A stretch of DNA of 64,000 bases from Endobugula sp965225895 (lineage in GTDB: Bacteria; Pseudomonadota; Gammaproteobacteria; Pseudomonadales; Cellvibrionaceae), in assembly GCA_965225895.1 (NCBI GenBank), contig CBDDBR010000011.1, positions 868,001-932,000 of the forward strand, in the 5' to 3' direction. Below the pieces are notes generated by a model. It worked only from the letters and a program-made list of their open reading frames with translations. It searched no databases and was not told where the DNA came from. The translations under genes were made by a program, and so were the position numbers. Every line of letters starts with the position of its first letter. Position 1 is the first letter of the stretch. Shown here piece after piece: positions 52,783 to 62,600 of the stretch.

Positions 52783-53526
52783 ATGGCAACTAATAGTAAG
52801 ATTGAATGGACAGAGCAAACATGGAACCCCGTAACCGGCTGCACAAAAGTATCGCCTGGTTGCAAATATTGTTATGCCGAAGTCATGGCGAAGCGTTTGC
52901 AGGCAATGGGGGCACCCGGATACGAGAATGGTTTTAGTCAAATTAGTCTTATGTATGATCGATTAGATCAACCTAAGCGACGCAAAAAACCAACCGTATA
53001 TTTTGTGAATTCAATGAGTGATTTATTTCATGAGAATGTGTCGGATGATTTTATTGATTTAGTTTTCGATACGATTTGGGAAACGCCACAACACTCGTAT
53101 CAAATACTCACCAAACGCTCAAAGCGTATGCGTGATTACTTTGCCAAACGCTTAGTGCCAGACAATGCATGGCTAGGCGTTTCAGTAGAAGATAAAGAAT
53201 ATGGCGTACCGAGAATCGCAGATTTACAAAGTATTAACGCAAAAACTCGCTTCTTGTCAGTTGAGCCACTGTTAGAAAAGTTAGGGCGCATTCCATTAAA
53301 GGGGATTCATTGGGTTATTGTGGGTGGCGAATCTGGTGTTAAAGCCCGTCCAATGAGAGAAGAATGGGTATTATCATTACGTAACCAGTGCCGACGTTAT
53401 GAAATTGATTTCTTCTTTAAACAGTGGGGTAGCTGGGGAGAAGATGGAATCAAAAGAAACAAATCAGCGAATGGTCGTCAATTAGAAGGGCAAACTTGGG
53501 ATATGATACCTGCAATTGCAGTTTAA
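52783..53526 (+). CDS. DUF5131 (Gp37/Gp68 family) three-cysteine protein
   Basis: 247 residues. N-terminal NSKIEWTEQTWNPVTGCTK with the three cysteines C20, C27 and C30 (CTKVSPGCKYC), the radical-SAM-like motif of DUF5131. Further blocks FVNSMSDLFHE and GIHWVIVGGESG. Known from phages and mobile elements; function uncertain, an iron-sulfur or zinc protein acting with TcmP. Twenty-four bases after tnpT and 21 before tcmP, so probably one transcript. Confidence 0.88.
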   Translation: MATNSKIEWTEQTWNPVTGCTKVSPGCKYCYAEVMAKRLQAMGAPGYENGFSQISLMYDRLDQPKRRKKPTVYFVNSMSDLFHENVSDDFIDLVFDTIWETPQHSYQILTKRSKRMRDYFAKRLVPDNAWLGVSVEDKEYGVPRIADLQSINAKTRFLSVEPLLEKLGRIPLKGIHWVIVGGESGVKARPMREEWVLSLRNQCRRYEIDFFFKQWGSWGEDGIKRNKSANGRQLEGQTWDMIPAIAV

Positions 53527-53547
53527 AAAATAACGAGAGGGATTATC

Positions 53548-54723
53548 TTGGCGATTCCGGAGCATTATATAGGTAGAGAACAAGCATTTATTAAACATAC
53601 AATATTACGTGAATATATATTACGTTTATTTATGATAATTGGTCAGTCTGGAGAGACAACGATTAATTATGTTGATTGTTTTGCAGGGCCTTGGTGTGAG
53701 GGCGATGAAGAACTCAAAGATACTTCGATAGGGATATCACTTAATGAAATAAACAAAGCGATCAATACACTCAAAAAAAATAATAAGATCGTTAAATTTA
53801 GAGCCCTTTATATAGAGAAAGATAAAAAATCTTTCCAAAAACTCAAAGCACTTATTGCCAAATCATCTCACAAACAACTTGAAGCCTCCTGCCTTGAAGG
53901 TGATTACACAAAAAAGATCGATGAAATTGTAAAATGGAGCGGGGGATATTTTACCTTCTTTTTTATCGATCCAAAGGCATGGAAAAACGTAGTAAGTCCC
54001 GAAGTATTGCGTCCTTTATTAGAAATAAAAAAATCAGAGTTTTTAATTAACCTCATGTATGACTTTGCCAACAGAGCGGCTAGCATGGATAAGCATGTCG
54101 AGGATATAGAATCTCTAGTGGGTGAGAAAATTATATTAACCGGAGAAGAAACACCAGATGAACGCCAAGATATTTTTCTTTCTTCTTATTGTAGAAACAT
54201 TAAACCTATCTATAAAAAAAATAAACAGAATAAAGTAAGGTCATGCTATTTGCCTATATATAGGCCCGGCACTGAAAAAGTGCTTTATTTTCTTGTCTAT
54301 TTTACTTCGCACCCTACAGGAATTAAAACGTTTAAAGAAACATCTGAAAAGATGCTTTATGTTCAACGTGTCACACAGCAAGAAATAAGGCTTAAAAAAC
54401 AAGAAGAGCAACGTGGAACCGGAGACTTGTTTGGCTGTGATGAATCACTAGAAGCAGTAACTGAAAAAAACAATAAGTTTCAAGCCAAATATTATCTAGA
54501 GCAAAGGTTATCTGAAGCACAACATTTTTTAATTGATATAGATTGCTGGGCGGACATACTGGAAGATAGTGGCTTATACCCAACAGACTTTCAACTTGCG
54601 ATGAAAGAGTTGCATAGAGAAGGTATCGTTGTAAACCTTGACGCAGATGTAAGTGGACGTAGAACCCAATTTATTAAGCCATCCTGGGCTAGTAAAAGTG
54701 AGCGTTGGGAAAAAGTAAGATAG
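53548..54723 (+). CDS. tcmP: Three-Cys-motif partner protein TcmP
   Basis: 391 residues, TTG start with GAGAGGG 8-9 bases upstream. Signature INYVDCFAGPW, LYIEKDKKSF, GGYFTFFFIDPKAW, and a C-terminal winged-helix-like region. TcmP is defined as the partner of the three-Cys DUF5131 protein encoded just upstream; the fold resembles a methyltransferase (VDCFAG, IDP as a D-P-like motif), but activity is unproven. Confidence 0.85.
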   Translation: MAIPEHYIGREQAFIKHTILREYILRLFMIIGQSGETTINYVDCFAGPWCEGDEELKDTSIGISLNEINKAINTLKKNNKIVKFRALYIEKDKKSFQKLKALIAKSSHKQLEASCLEGDYTKKIDEIVKWSGGYFTFFFIDPKAWKNVVSPEVLRPLLEIKKSEFLINLMYDFANRAASMDKHVEDIESLVGEKIILTGEETPDERQDIFLSSYCRNIKPIYKKNKQNKVRSCYLPIYRPGTEKVLYFLVYFTSHPTGIKTFKETSEKMLYVQRVTQQEIRLKKQEEQRGTGDLFGCDESLEAVTEKNNKFQAKYYLEQRLSEAQHFLIDIDCWADILEDSGLYPTDFQLAMKELHREGIVVNLDADVSGRRTQFIKPSWASKSERWEKVR

Positions 54724-54759
54724 CTTGCCTTTACATGACATTTACCCGTCAGATTTCAA

Positions 54760-55386
54760 TCACCTTTCTGCTATTGAGCCTTCCCGACGTTCTTTAAGTG
54801 CTTGGCGCACGATTTGAACCGCAGATGATAAAAATAAACCCGACATAATGGCTGCAACAATCAGGTCAGGCCAGCGACTAGCTGTACCCCAAACACTGAG
54901 CGCAGCAATCATTACGGCTACATTGCCAATGGCATCATTACGCGAGCACAGCCAGACCGATCGGACATTCGCGTCCCCATCTTTGTAGCGAACCAGAATG
55001 AGCACACTGGCAAGGTTGGTCATAAGCGCTAAAAATCCAATTGCTCCCATTATCTCTGCTTCTGGGATATCAGCATAAAAAACACGGTGAATAGTAGACC
55101 CTAATACCCACATTCCCATTAAAAAGAGGCTAGCGCCTTTAAATAGAGCTGCGTTGGTTCGGACCTGAATAGACGCACCAATAACAGCTAATGAAATACC
55201 ATACGTCAGTGCATCACCCAAAAAATCAAGAGCATCGGCCTGGAGTGCTTGCGATTTTGCTAACTGGCCCGCGGTAACTTCAATAATAAACATGATGGCG
55301 TTTAATGCGATAACTAACCATAGACGCCGTTTATAGTTATCTGAGATACCGTCGAATTTCGCATTGCTTTCACAACATTTAGCCAT
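54760..55386 (-). CDS. CDF-family cation efflux transporter (short, CzcD-like)
   Basis: 208 residues from the ATG at 55386, preceded by AGGGAGGG. Six transmembrane helices with the CDF metal site residues (ALQADALDFLGDALTYG, i.e. the DxxxD of helix 2, and CSRNDAIGNVAVM of helix 5). No cytoplasmic C-terminal domain, so a short form. Expected Zn2+/Cd2+/H+ exchange. Divergent from the divalent-type MerR gene with a MerR promoter between. Confidence 0.88.
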   Translation of the reverse strand: MAKCCESNAKFDGISDNYKRRLWLVIALNAIMFIIEVTAGQLAKSQALQADALDFLGDALTYGISLAVIGASIQVRTNAALFKGASLFLMGMWVLGSTIHRVFYADIPEAEIMGAIGFLALMTNLASVLILVRYKDGDANVRSVWLCSRNDAIGNVAVMIAALSVWGTASRWPDLIVAAIMSGLFLSSAVQIVRQALKERREGSIAER

Positions 55387-55419
55387 TGGAACCCTCCCTA
55401 TTGAAACTGAGTTAATCAC

Positions 55420-55450
55420 AGTATAATATCTCTAGTCACTAGAGCTTCAA
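55420..55450 (-). promoter_or_regulatory. MerR-type dyad promoter of the CDF gene
   Basis: On the minus strand: -35 TTGAAG (55450-55445), a 19-base spacer, -10 TATACT (55425-55420). The dyad CTCTAG-n3-CTAGAG occupies 55430-55444. The 19-base spacer and dyad are typical of MerR-controlled promoters. Confidence 0.88.
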
Positions 55451-55459
55451 GGTGTTTTT

Positions 55460-55885
55460 ATGTTTTCTATCGGTGAACTCGCAAAACAAACCAAGGTTAA
55501 GGTTCCTACAATCCGCTACTACGAGAGTATTGGGCTGTTAGCGCCAGCTGAAAGAACAGAAGGGAATCAGCGGCGTTATACTAAAAAAGGGCTGGAGCGC
55601 TTAGGCTTTATTAAGCACGCCAGAGATTTAGGTTTCTCCGTCGAGTCGATATCGTCGTTAATTGAACTACAAGAGCATCCCGATCGATCTTGTCATGAAG
55701 CAACACACATCGCAGAAACACAGCTTAGTCATGTGCGAAAAAAAATTCAGCAATTACGTTCATTGGAGCAGGAACTGGCACGTATATCTTCAGGCTGTAA
55801 GGGGGATAGTGTCTCTGAGAGGTGTTATGTATTGAATGCCTTGGCTGACCACACACTCTGCAAGTTAGAACATTGCTCTATTTAA
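55460..55885 (+). CDS. MerR-family divalent-metal regulator (CadR/ZntR-like)
   Basis: 141 residues. HTH VKVPTIRYYESIGLLAPAER, dimer helix, and metal ligands C78 (SCHEAT), C113 and C122 (SGCKGDSVSERC), with additional C134 and C139 near the end. The Cys near residue 79 and longer loop mark divalent sensors (ZntR/CadR/PbrR), in contrast with the two CueR-like sensors in this window. It presumably activates the divergent CDF gene and possibly the downstream czc genes. Confidence 0.9.
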   Translation: MFSIGELAKQTKVKVPTIRYYESIGLLAPAERTEGNQRRYTKKGLERLGFIKHARDLGFSVESISSLIELQEHPDRSCHEATHIAETQLSHVRKKIQQLRSLEQELARISSGCKGDSVSERCYVLNALADHTLCKLEHCSI

Positions 55886-55949
55886 TACAAGAGAAATTTT
55901 ACATTTAAGTGAATGATGAAAAATAAATAGTGGTGTACTTAAATTTATT

Positions 55950-56360
55950 ATGGTTATAATAATTGGTAGTAAAATTGTAACTCAACAAGAGTCCATATTG
56001 ATTACTTGTATCCGCCATTATTTTATTTGCTTACTCGCTGTATTGATTGCTTCACAGTCAATCGTTGCTATAGCAGATACCCATAGTCATCCTCAGTCTG
56101 GTAAAGGATACTCAGAACATAGCCATTCAGGGTACTTAGATAATGAAGAGAGTTCATCTACTCAAGAAATATCTAAAGAGCTAACACCCTCAATATATGA
56201 CTGTCACCACTCAGGTCATTGCCACGGGCATACTGGAGCGGTTTTATCCGCGACAATACCGGGGTTGATAATGCTACATTCGAAACAAACACTCCCTAGC
56301 TATATCGCTAACCTTACTTCTGGTATTCCCCCTTCTTTATTTCGTCCTCCTATCGCCTAA
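55950..56360 (+). CDS. Exported His-rich protein leading the czc operon
   Basis: 136 residues with an N-terminal hydrophobic signal (FICLLAVLIASQSIVAIA) and His-rich mature part: HSHPQSG, EHSHSG, CHHSGHCHGH. The C terminus (SLFRPPIA) matches the end of the leader proteins at 25538 and 40630. Possible periplasmic zinc binder. Sits 154 bases before the CzcC gene. Confidence 0.7.
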   Translation: MVIIIGSKIVTQQESILITCIRHYFICLLAVLIASQSIVAIADTHSHPQSGKGYSEHSHSGYLDNEESSSTQEISKELTPSIYDCHHSGHCHGHTGAVLSATIPGLIMLHSKQTLPSYIANLTSGIPPSLFRPPIA

Positions 56361-56514
56361 TTTCTATAAGCATATTTCTAAAATTACCGTTATATGACGG
56401 TTAACTACAGCTCCACGCATCGACTAACCATCAGTTTATATCGTGGATAGATAATCGCTTAGACAGTATTTTATTTTATGGGGTATTTCCCCAGTAACAA
56501 TAAGGAAAATTATT

Positions 56515-57760
56515 ATGATTCGAGTAAATTGGCTCAAAAGGGTCTTTTGGGCTACCTATGTGTTTTTGATCCCACTCTTTGGGTATGCAGAATCTTCCAA
56601 GTGGAATGCTTGGCTAACAACACAGATACAACAGCATCCCGATATTATTGCAGCACGCAAGCAGCTATTCAGTAATAACGCGAATGCCGAGGCTGCTGAG
56701 CAACCACTCTATAATCCAGAAATATCGACAGAAGTAGAACGTAATGGGAGTGATACCAACTTCCTAGTGGGGGTTCAACAAACTATCGATTGGTGGGATA
56801 GACAAGAATTCAAGCAACAGCAAGCAAATTACTTGAGAGCTGAAGCTGAAGCACTATACCAACAACAAGTATTGGATAAGACGACACAAGCCTTAAATGC
56901 TCTGATTGAGTGGCATTTTGCTAGTCGTGTTAGCACTATTACAAAGACGCAACAGCAACAATTAAATACGTTACTTGAACTTGCTCAATCAAAAACGTCA
57001 GCGAGCAGGTGATTTAGGCAGCGTTGATGCGGAACTCACTTTTTTATCCTTGTCACAACAACTCGCCCAAGTGGCAGAAGTCGATGTCGCTTTGCAAAAA
57101 GCTCAATTCAGAGTGCGTGAGCTGTTACCTGAATGGTCACCGGAACGAGGAAATATTCCTGCTGACTTTTGGTCTACTTCATTAGATGCAGTATCTGATC
57201 AAGAATTGCTTAAACATCCTACTGTGGCCAGCGCCCATGCCAACTGGCAGTCACTAAAAGAAGAAACTAACGTAGTACAACGCGCGACTAAAGCCGAGCC
57301 TACCATTGGAATCAATGTCGGTCGTGATAGTGACGAAGATGTGGTGGCCTTAAGTTTTTCTATTCCATTAAATGTACGTAATAATTTCAGCGCAGAAACT
57401 CGGGCCGCTGAAAGCAGGGCGCTTGAAGCGGAGGCGCAATTCCAAGCGGCTTTCCGTAAACAGCGCTTTGATTCGCAAGCGGCTTACAATACCTGGCAAA
57501 CCTATGCGCAACAATATCAACGTTGGCAAACAGTAGCCCAGAGTCGGGTAGAGAACAGTGCCAAGCTGTTGGAACGGCAGTGGCGTAGCGGTGATTTATC
57601 GACTTCTAATTATTTGCTGGCCTTAAATCAACGAGCCGAAAGCCTTTTGGCCGGTATTGAATTAGAAAAACAAACACAACACGCATTGACCGAAGTATTA
57701 CAGCAATCGGGTCGTCTAAATATTATGACAATACCCGCAACTTCTGCAGCCAATCAATAA
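56515..57760 (+). pseudogene. czcC: CzcC-type outer-membrane factor with frameshift
   Basis: Frame one (56515-57012) contains the signal peptide and first helical repeat (QQTIDWWDRQEFKQQQANYL); frame two (56975-57760) continues RQRAGDLGSVDAELTFLSLS to the end. At the A5 run 56991-56995 one A too many separates the frames (SKTSASR stop versus KRQRAGDLG). Removing one A gives a single ~415-residue TolC-family protein. Homopolymer slippage or a sequencing error are both possible. Without it, CzcBA would lack an outer-membrane partner. Confidence 0.85.
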
Positions 57761-57773
57761 CAGGATTCTAACC

Positions 57774-58058
57774 ATGAATAAAATATTACTCGCTATTCTA
57801 ATTGTTGGCTTAACAATAACTTCTATAAGTCATGCGCAGGGGACTAGTGCTAAGCACGAACATGATGACCATAAATCAAGCACTAATCATGATCACGATG
57901 ATCATCAATCACATAAGCATGATAACCACAAACTTCACGATAAAAACGGTCATGATAATCACAAATCTGATGCGGAGCATAATCACGATGATCATAAAAC
58001 CGATGGTCGACATAATCATGATTCGCACAAAGCAGATAATTCGACAACCAACCAATAA
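57774..58058 (+). CDS. Small His/Asp-rich periplasmic protein
   Basis: 94 residues. Signal peptide almost identical to that of the next gene (LLAILIVGLTITSISHA), then about 70 residues of HDDHK/HDNHK repeats. Looks like a duplicated, truncated N-terminal part of the CzcB gene downstream. Probable zinc chelator. Confidence 0.75.
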   Translation: MNKILLAILIVGLTITSISHAQGTSAKHEHDDHKSSTNHDHDDHQSHKHDNHKLHDKNGHDNHKSDAEHNHDDHKTDGRHNHDSHKADNSTTNQ

Positions 58059-58071
58059 AGGGACTACACCA

Positions 58072-59598
58072 ATGAACAAAACTTTACTCGCTATATTGGT
58101 TGCTGGCTTAACAACAGCGCCTATAGGGCATGCTCTGGAATCTAGTACTGAACACAAACATGATGATCATAAAGCTAGTACCGGACATCAACATGATGAC
58201 CATAAATCCGATAGTGAACATGATCACGACGATCATAAATCTAGCACGGGGCATGAACACGATGATCACAAGTCAGATGAAAAGCACGCCCATCATGATG
58301 ACCATCAATTAGAAACTGAGCACAAACACGATGATCATAAATCTAGCACTGGACATGAACATGATGATCACAAATCAGATAAGGAGCATGCCCATCACGA
58401 TGATCATAGCTCTGAGATTGAAGGAAGGCATGATGATCATCAATCAGAGGCTGAGCACAAACATGATGACCATAAAGCTAGCACGGGACATGAACACGAT
58501 GACCACACATCGGATAAAGAACATGCCCATCATGATGATCATGGTGCTGAAAATAAAGGCGGTCATGATGCGCATGGTCATGAAGAATCATCATCCGCAT
58601 CACTGAATACTGAGCAATTAACACTCGCGGGTATTCGTGTCGAAGCATTGAGTGCAAAACCCGTTAATTATCAACTCTACGCACCAGGAGAGATTCTCTC
58701 TAACGGCTACACCAGTTACCGGGTATCACCTCGTGTGGCATCAGTTGTCCTACGGCGTCATGTAGCCTTAGGTGATCATGTCAAACAAGGTCAGTCACTT
58801 GTCACACTGTTCAGCGAAAATGTGGCGCAGGCACAAGCCAGCTACCGTACAGCTTGGCCTGAGTGGAAAAGGGTGCGAGAGCTAGGGCGTAAAACAGTGG
58901 GGGAAAAGCGCTATATCAACGCCAAGACTGATTTTGAGGCTGCACAAGCAACACTTCAGGCATTTGGTTTGAGTTCATCAGATTTGCAATCACTGACTTC
59001 GCAGAAAACCTTGTCGTTGGGAGAATACACATTACGTGCCGAAATCGACGGCGCGGTACTTACCGATGATTTCGAGCAAGGGCAGCGTATCGATGCTGGC
59101 GGCTCTTTGATGACATTAGCAGATGAAAGACAACTGTGGGTAGAAGCCCACTTATCATCTAAGACCTCATTCACATTGGGCGCAGGCACACAGGCCGAAG
59201 TGGTCGCAGGTGATGTACGTGTAAAAGCGACGGTGACTCAAGAAGCACACACCATCGATCCAGTCACCCGAACTCGCACAGTACGTTTGTTGGTGGATAA
59301 CTCAGAACACCGTCTACACCCAGGCCAGTTTGCTGAGGTGTTTTTTCGCTTTCGCACAGAAAAACCCGTATTGGCCGTACCCGAAACCGCATTAATGCGT
59401 AGTGCGGACGGTGACTGGACCGTATTCGTAGAAGACCATCCAGGGGAATTCCAGCCGGTAGAAGTTGAATTACATCGCTCGCTTGGACAATTGCGTGAAA
59501 TCAGCGGTATTGAGCCAAATACCCGCATCGTGATTAAAGGAGCCTTCTTTGTTGCGTCACAAATAGCCAAAGGCGGTTTTGATCCGCATAACCATTAA
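58072..59598 (+). CDS. czcB: CzcB-type RND periplasmic adaptor with long His-rich N terminus
   Basis: 508 residues. Signal peptide (LLAILVAGLTTAPIGHA), a ~150-residue His/Asp tandem repeat region (residues 27-175), then the membrane-fusion domains: YQLYAPGEILSNG, the lipoyl-like SPRVASVVLRRHVALGDHVK, helical hairpin, and beta-barrel (VPETALMRSADGDWTVFVE). Ends DPHNH. His tails of this length are unusual even for zinc adaptors. Followed 15 bases later by czcA. Confidence 0.92.
   Translation: MNKTLLAILVAGLTTAPIGHALESSTEHKHDDHKASTGHQHDDHKSDSEHDHDDHKSSTGHEHDDHKSDEKHAHHDDHQLETEHKHDDHKSSTGHEHDDHKSDKEHAHHDDHSSEIEGRHDDHQSEAEHKHDDHKASTGHEHDDHTSDKEHAHHDDHGAENKGGHDAHGHEESSSASLNTEQLTLAGIRVEALSAKPVNYQLYAPGEILSNGYTSYRVSPRVASVVLRRHVALGDHVKQGQSLVTLFSENVAQAQASYRTAWPEWKRVRELGRKTVGEKRYINAKTDFEAAQATLQAFGLSSSDLQSLTSQKTLSLGEYTLRAEIDGAVLTDDFEQGQRIDAGGSLMTLADERQLWVEAHLSSKTSFTLGAGTQAEVVAGDVRVKATVTQEAHTIDPVTRTRTVRLLVDNSEHRLHPGQFAEVFFRFRTEKPVLAVPETALMRSADGDWTVFVEDHPGEFQPVEVELHRSLGQLREISGIEPNTRIVIKGAFFVASQIAKGGFDPHNH
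58150..58590 (+). repeat. Tandem His-rich coding repeats in czcB
   Basis: Four tandem units, each beginning E-H-(K/D)-H-D-D-H-K and followed by STGH(E/Q)HDDHKSD; the later units add EHAHHDDH-type extensions. The DNA repeats show clear variation among units (codon changes), indicating older expansion with drift. Confidence 0.85.
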
Positions 59599-59613
59599 TC
59601 TGTAGGAGCTCCC

Positions 59614-62600
59614 ATGTTTAACCGAATTATCGACTGGGCGGTCACCAACCGATTACTGGTGGTGATAGCCTTGATGACACTAACGATTAGTGCCGTTTTT
59701 ATTATTCCCAAACTGAATCTTGATGCGTTTCCAGATGTCACCAACGTGCAAGTATCGGTCAATACTGAGGCGCCGGGATTGGCTGCCGAGGAAGTGGAAC
59801 AGTTAATTACTTTCCCCATTGAAGCGGTGATGTACGCTCTTCCCGATGTAGAGGAGGTACGTTCTATCTCCAAAACCGGCTTATCCGGTGTGACTGTCGT
59901 CTTTAAAGAAGGTACGGATATCTACTTTGCTCGACAACTGGTGTTTGAACGGCTTCAGGCCGCCAAAGAATTGATTCCCGAAGGCGTTGGTACACCAGAG
60001 ATGGGGCCCAATACTTCAGGCTTAGGCCAGGTCTATCAATATTTATTAGTCGCGGAACCCGGTGCCGGTTTTGATGCGATGGCGCTGCGCAGTCTTAATG
60101 ACTGGGTAGTTAAATTGCTATTGATCCCTGCGGAAGGGGTGACCGATGTACTCTCTTTTGGCGGTGATGTTCGTCAATACCAAGTGAATCTAAATCCATC
60201 CCGACTCATGTCTTACGGCCTGTCGCAAGACAATGTGATATCTGCCCTTGAAGATAACAATACTAATGTGGGTGGCTGGTATATGGATCGAGGCCAAGAA
60301 CAGCTCGTGATTCGTGGTACGGGTTGGCTTGATCACGGCAAAAAGGGATTAGAGCAAATTGGCCAAGTACCGCTGAAAACGATCGACGGTATAACGGTTA
60401 CTGTCGCTGATGTAGCCAAGGTGGAATTAGGCAGCGAGATTCGCCAAGGTGCCGTGACGATGACACGAAAAACCAGCGATGGCACTGCAGAAAATCTTGG
60501 TGAAGTGGTTTCCGGTATTGTACTTAAACGTATGGGAGCCAACACCAAAGCAACTATCGATGCCGTCGAAGACCGTGTGGAGCGTATCAATCAGGCTCTA
60601 CCGGAAGGTGTTCACTTTGACGCTTTTTATAATCAGGCAGACCTAATTACACAAGCGGTGCAAACCGTTGTTAACGCCTTGTTGCTCGCCTTTGTTTTTA
60701 TCGTGGTGATCCTCGCCTTATTTTTGATGAACTTGCGGGCTACTTTTTTGGTGTTGATTTCGATCCCGATTTCTATCGGTATCGCCTTAATGGTGATGTC
60801 GTGGTTTGGTTTGTCTGCCAACCTAATGTCGCTAGGAGGAATCGCGGTGGCTATCGGTATGCTGGTGGATGGCTCGGTCGTCATGGTAGAGAATATGTTC
60901 AAACACCTAACTCATCCAGACGCTGAACATGATGCACAGCGAGCAGTACGCGTAGGCAACGATGACAAAGACCCGGTTGATGCCGCGCATGATACTCACG
61001 GTATCGCATTACGATTACAAGAAGCGGGGAAGGAAGTTGCACGTCCTATCTTTTTCGCAACAGCGATTATTTTAGTCGTGTTTATGCCGCTGTTTAGTTT
61101 TGAAGGTGTCGAAGCCAAACTCTTTCAGCCTATGGCTATCAGTATTATGCTCGCCATGCTTTCAGCGGTGTTGGTGGCCTTGATTATTGTGCCCGCATTA
61201 GCGACATACCTTTTTCGAAAAGGAGTTCGCCAACGAGACAGCTTTGTTTTAAAGCCACTCGATATGCTTTACCGTAAGGGATTATCTTGGGCGATGAACC
61301 ATAGCAAAGTGGTGGTAGGTATTGCTGGTATTATGGTGGTCGCTGCGGCACTGATTTTACCGCGTTTAGGCACCGAGTTCGTGCCGGAATTGGAGGAGGG
61401 TACGATCAACTTGAGAGTCACGCTCGCGCCGTCTTCCAGTCTAGACACTGCGCTAGAAGTTGGCCCCAAGTTGGAAGCCATGCTGATGGAGTTTCCGGAG
61501 GTGACTTATGCGTTGTCGCGTATTGGTCGAGCTGAGATTGGCGGTGATCCTGAACCCGTCAATAATATTGAGATTTATATCGGGCTAAAACCGGTGCCAG
61601 AATGGACCAGCGCCAGCAACCGCTATGAACTTCAATCGCTGATGGAGCATAAGCTGGAACAACATCCCGGTTTGTTGCTCAATTTCTCGCAACCGATTGC
61701 GACTCGTGTGGATGAATTGTTGTCGGGTGTTAAAGCACAACTGGCGATTAAATTGTTTGGCCCAGACTTGGCTGTATTGGCTGAAAGAGGGCAAGCTATT
61801 GAAGCGGTGGTGAAAGAAATTGACGGTGCCCGCGATGTCGCCATAGAACAAATTGTCGGTGAATCACAGCTAGTGGTAAAACCCCATCGCCGCATTCTGT
61901 CCCGGTATGGATTGGCTGTCAGTGATGTGATGGAATTGGTACGTGAAGGGCTAGGTGGTGTCAGTGCAGGTCAGGTCATTAATGGTAATGAACGTTACGA
62001 TATTTATGTACGATTCGCTGAGCGTTTTCGACAAGACCGTGAAAGCATTGCTGACCTGCGCTTACAAGCTCCGTCTGGTGCTTGGGTGCGCCTTGGCGAT
62101 GTCGCGGAAGTGACTATCGAATCCGGCCCGCCTCAAGTGCGACGTGATGACGTCCAGAGACGTGTGGTAATACAAGCCAATGTTCAAGGGCGTGATATGG
62201 GCAGTGTGGTAGAAGATATTCGTCAAGCCATCGCCGATGAAATAGATCTGCCGACGGGCTATTCCGTTGATATCGGTGGGCAATTTGAAAACCAACAACG
62301 GGCACAAAAACGTTTGTCATTGGTTGTGCCGGTGTCATTGGGGTTAATTGCTTTACTACTTTACTTTGCCTTTGCCTCGGTCGGTCAGGCAATGCTTATC
62401 CTAGTAAATGTACCATTAGCCGTCATCGGTGGTGTATTTTCATTGTGGATTTCTGGTCAGTATTTATCGGTACCTAGCTCAGTAGGTTTTATTACCTTAT
62501 TTGGTGTAGCCGTGCTCAACGGTGTCGTTATGGTAGAAAGTATTAACCAACGTATTAAAGATGGTCTAGCCGTGGCCGATGCGGTATTTGATGGCGCTAC

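Noticed and set aside
58072..58600. Regular repeats in czcB resembling a CRISPR array
   Set aside because: The repeats are in frame, variable in length, without unique spacers, and encode His-rich peptide.
57832..58630. Long alternative frames full of Met and Ile over the His-rich region
   Set aside because: They are frame shadows of the CAT/GAT-rich repeats; no ribosome-binding site or family match.
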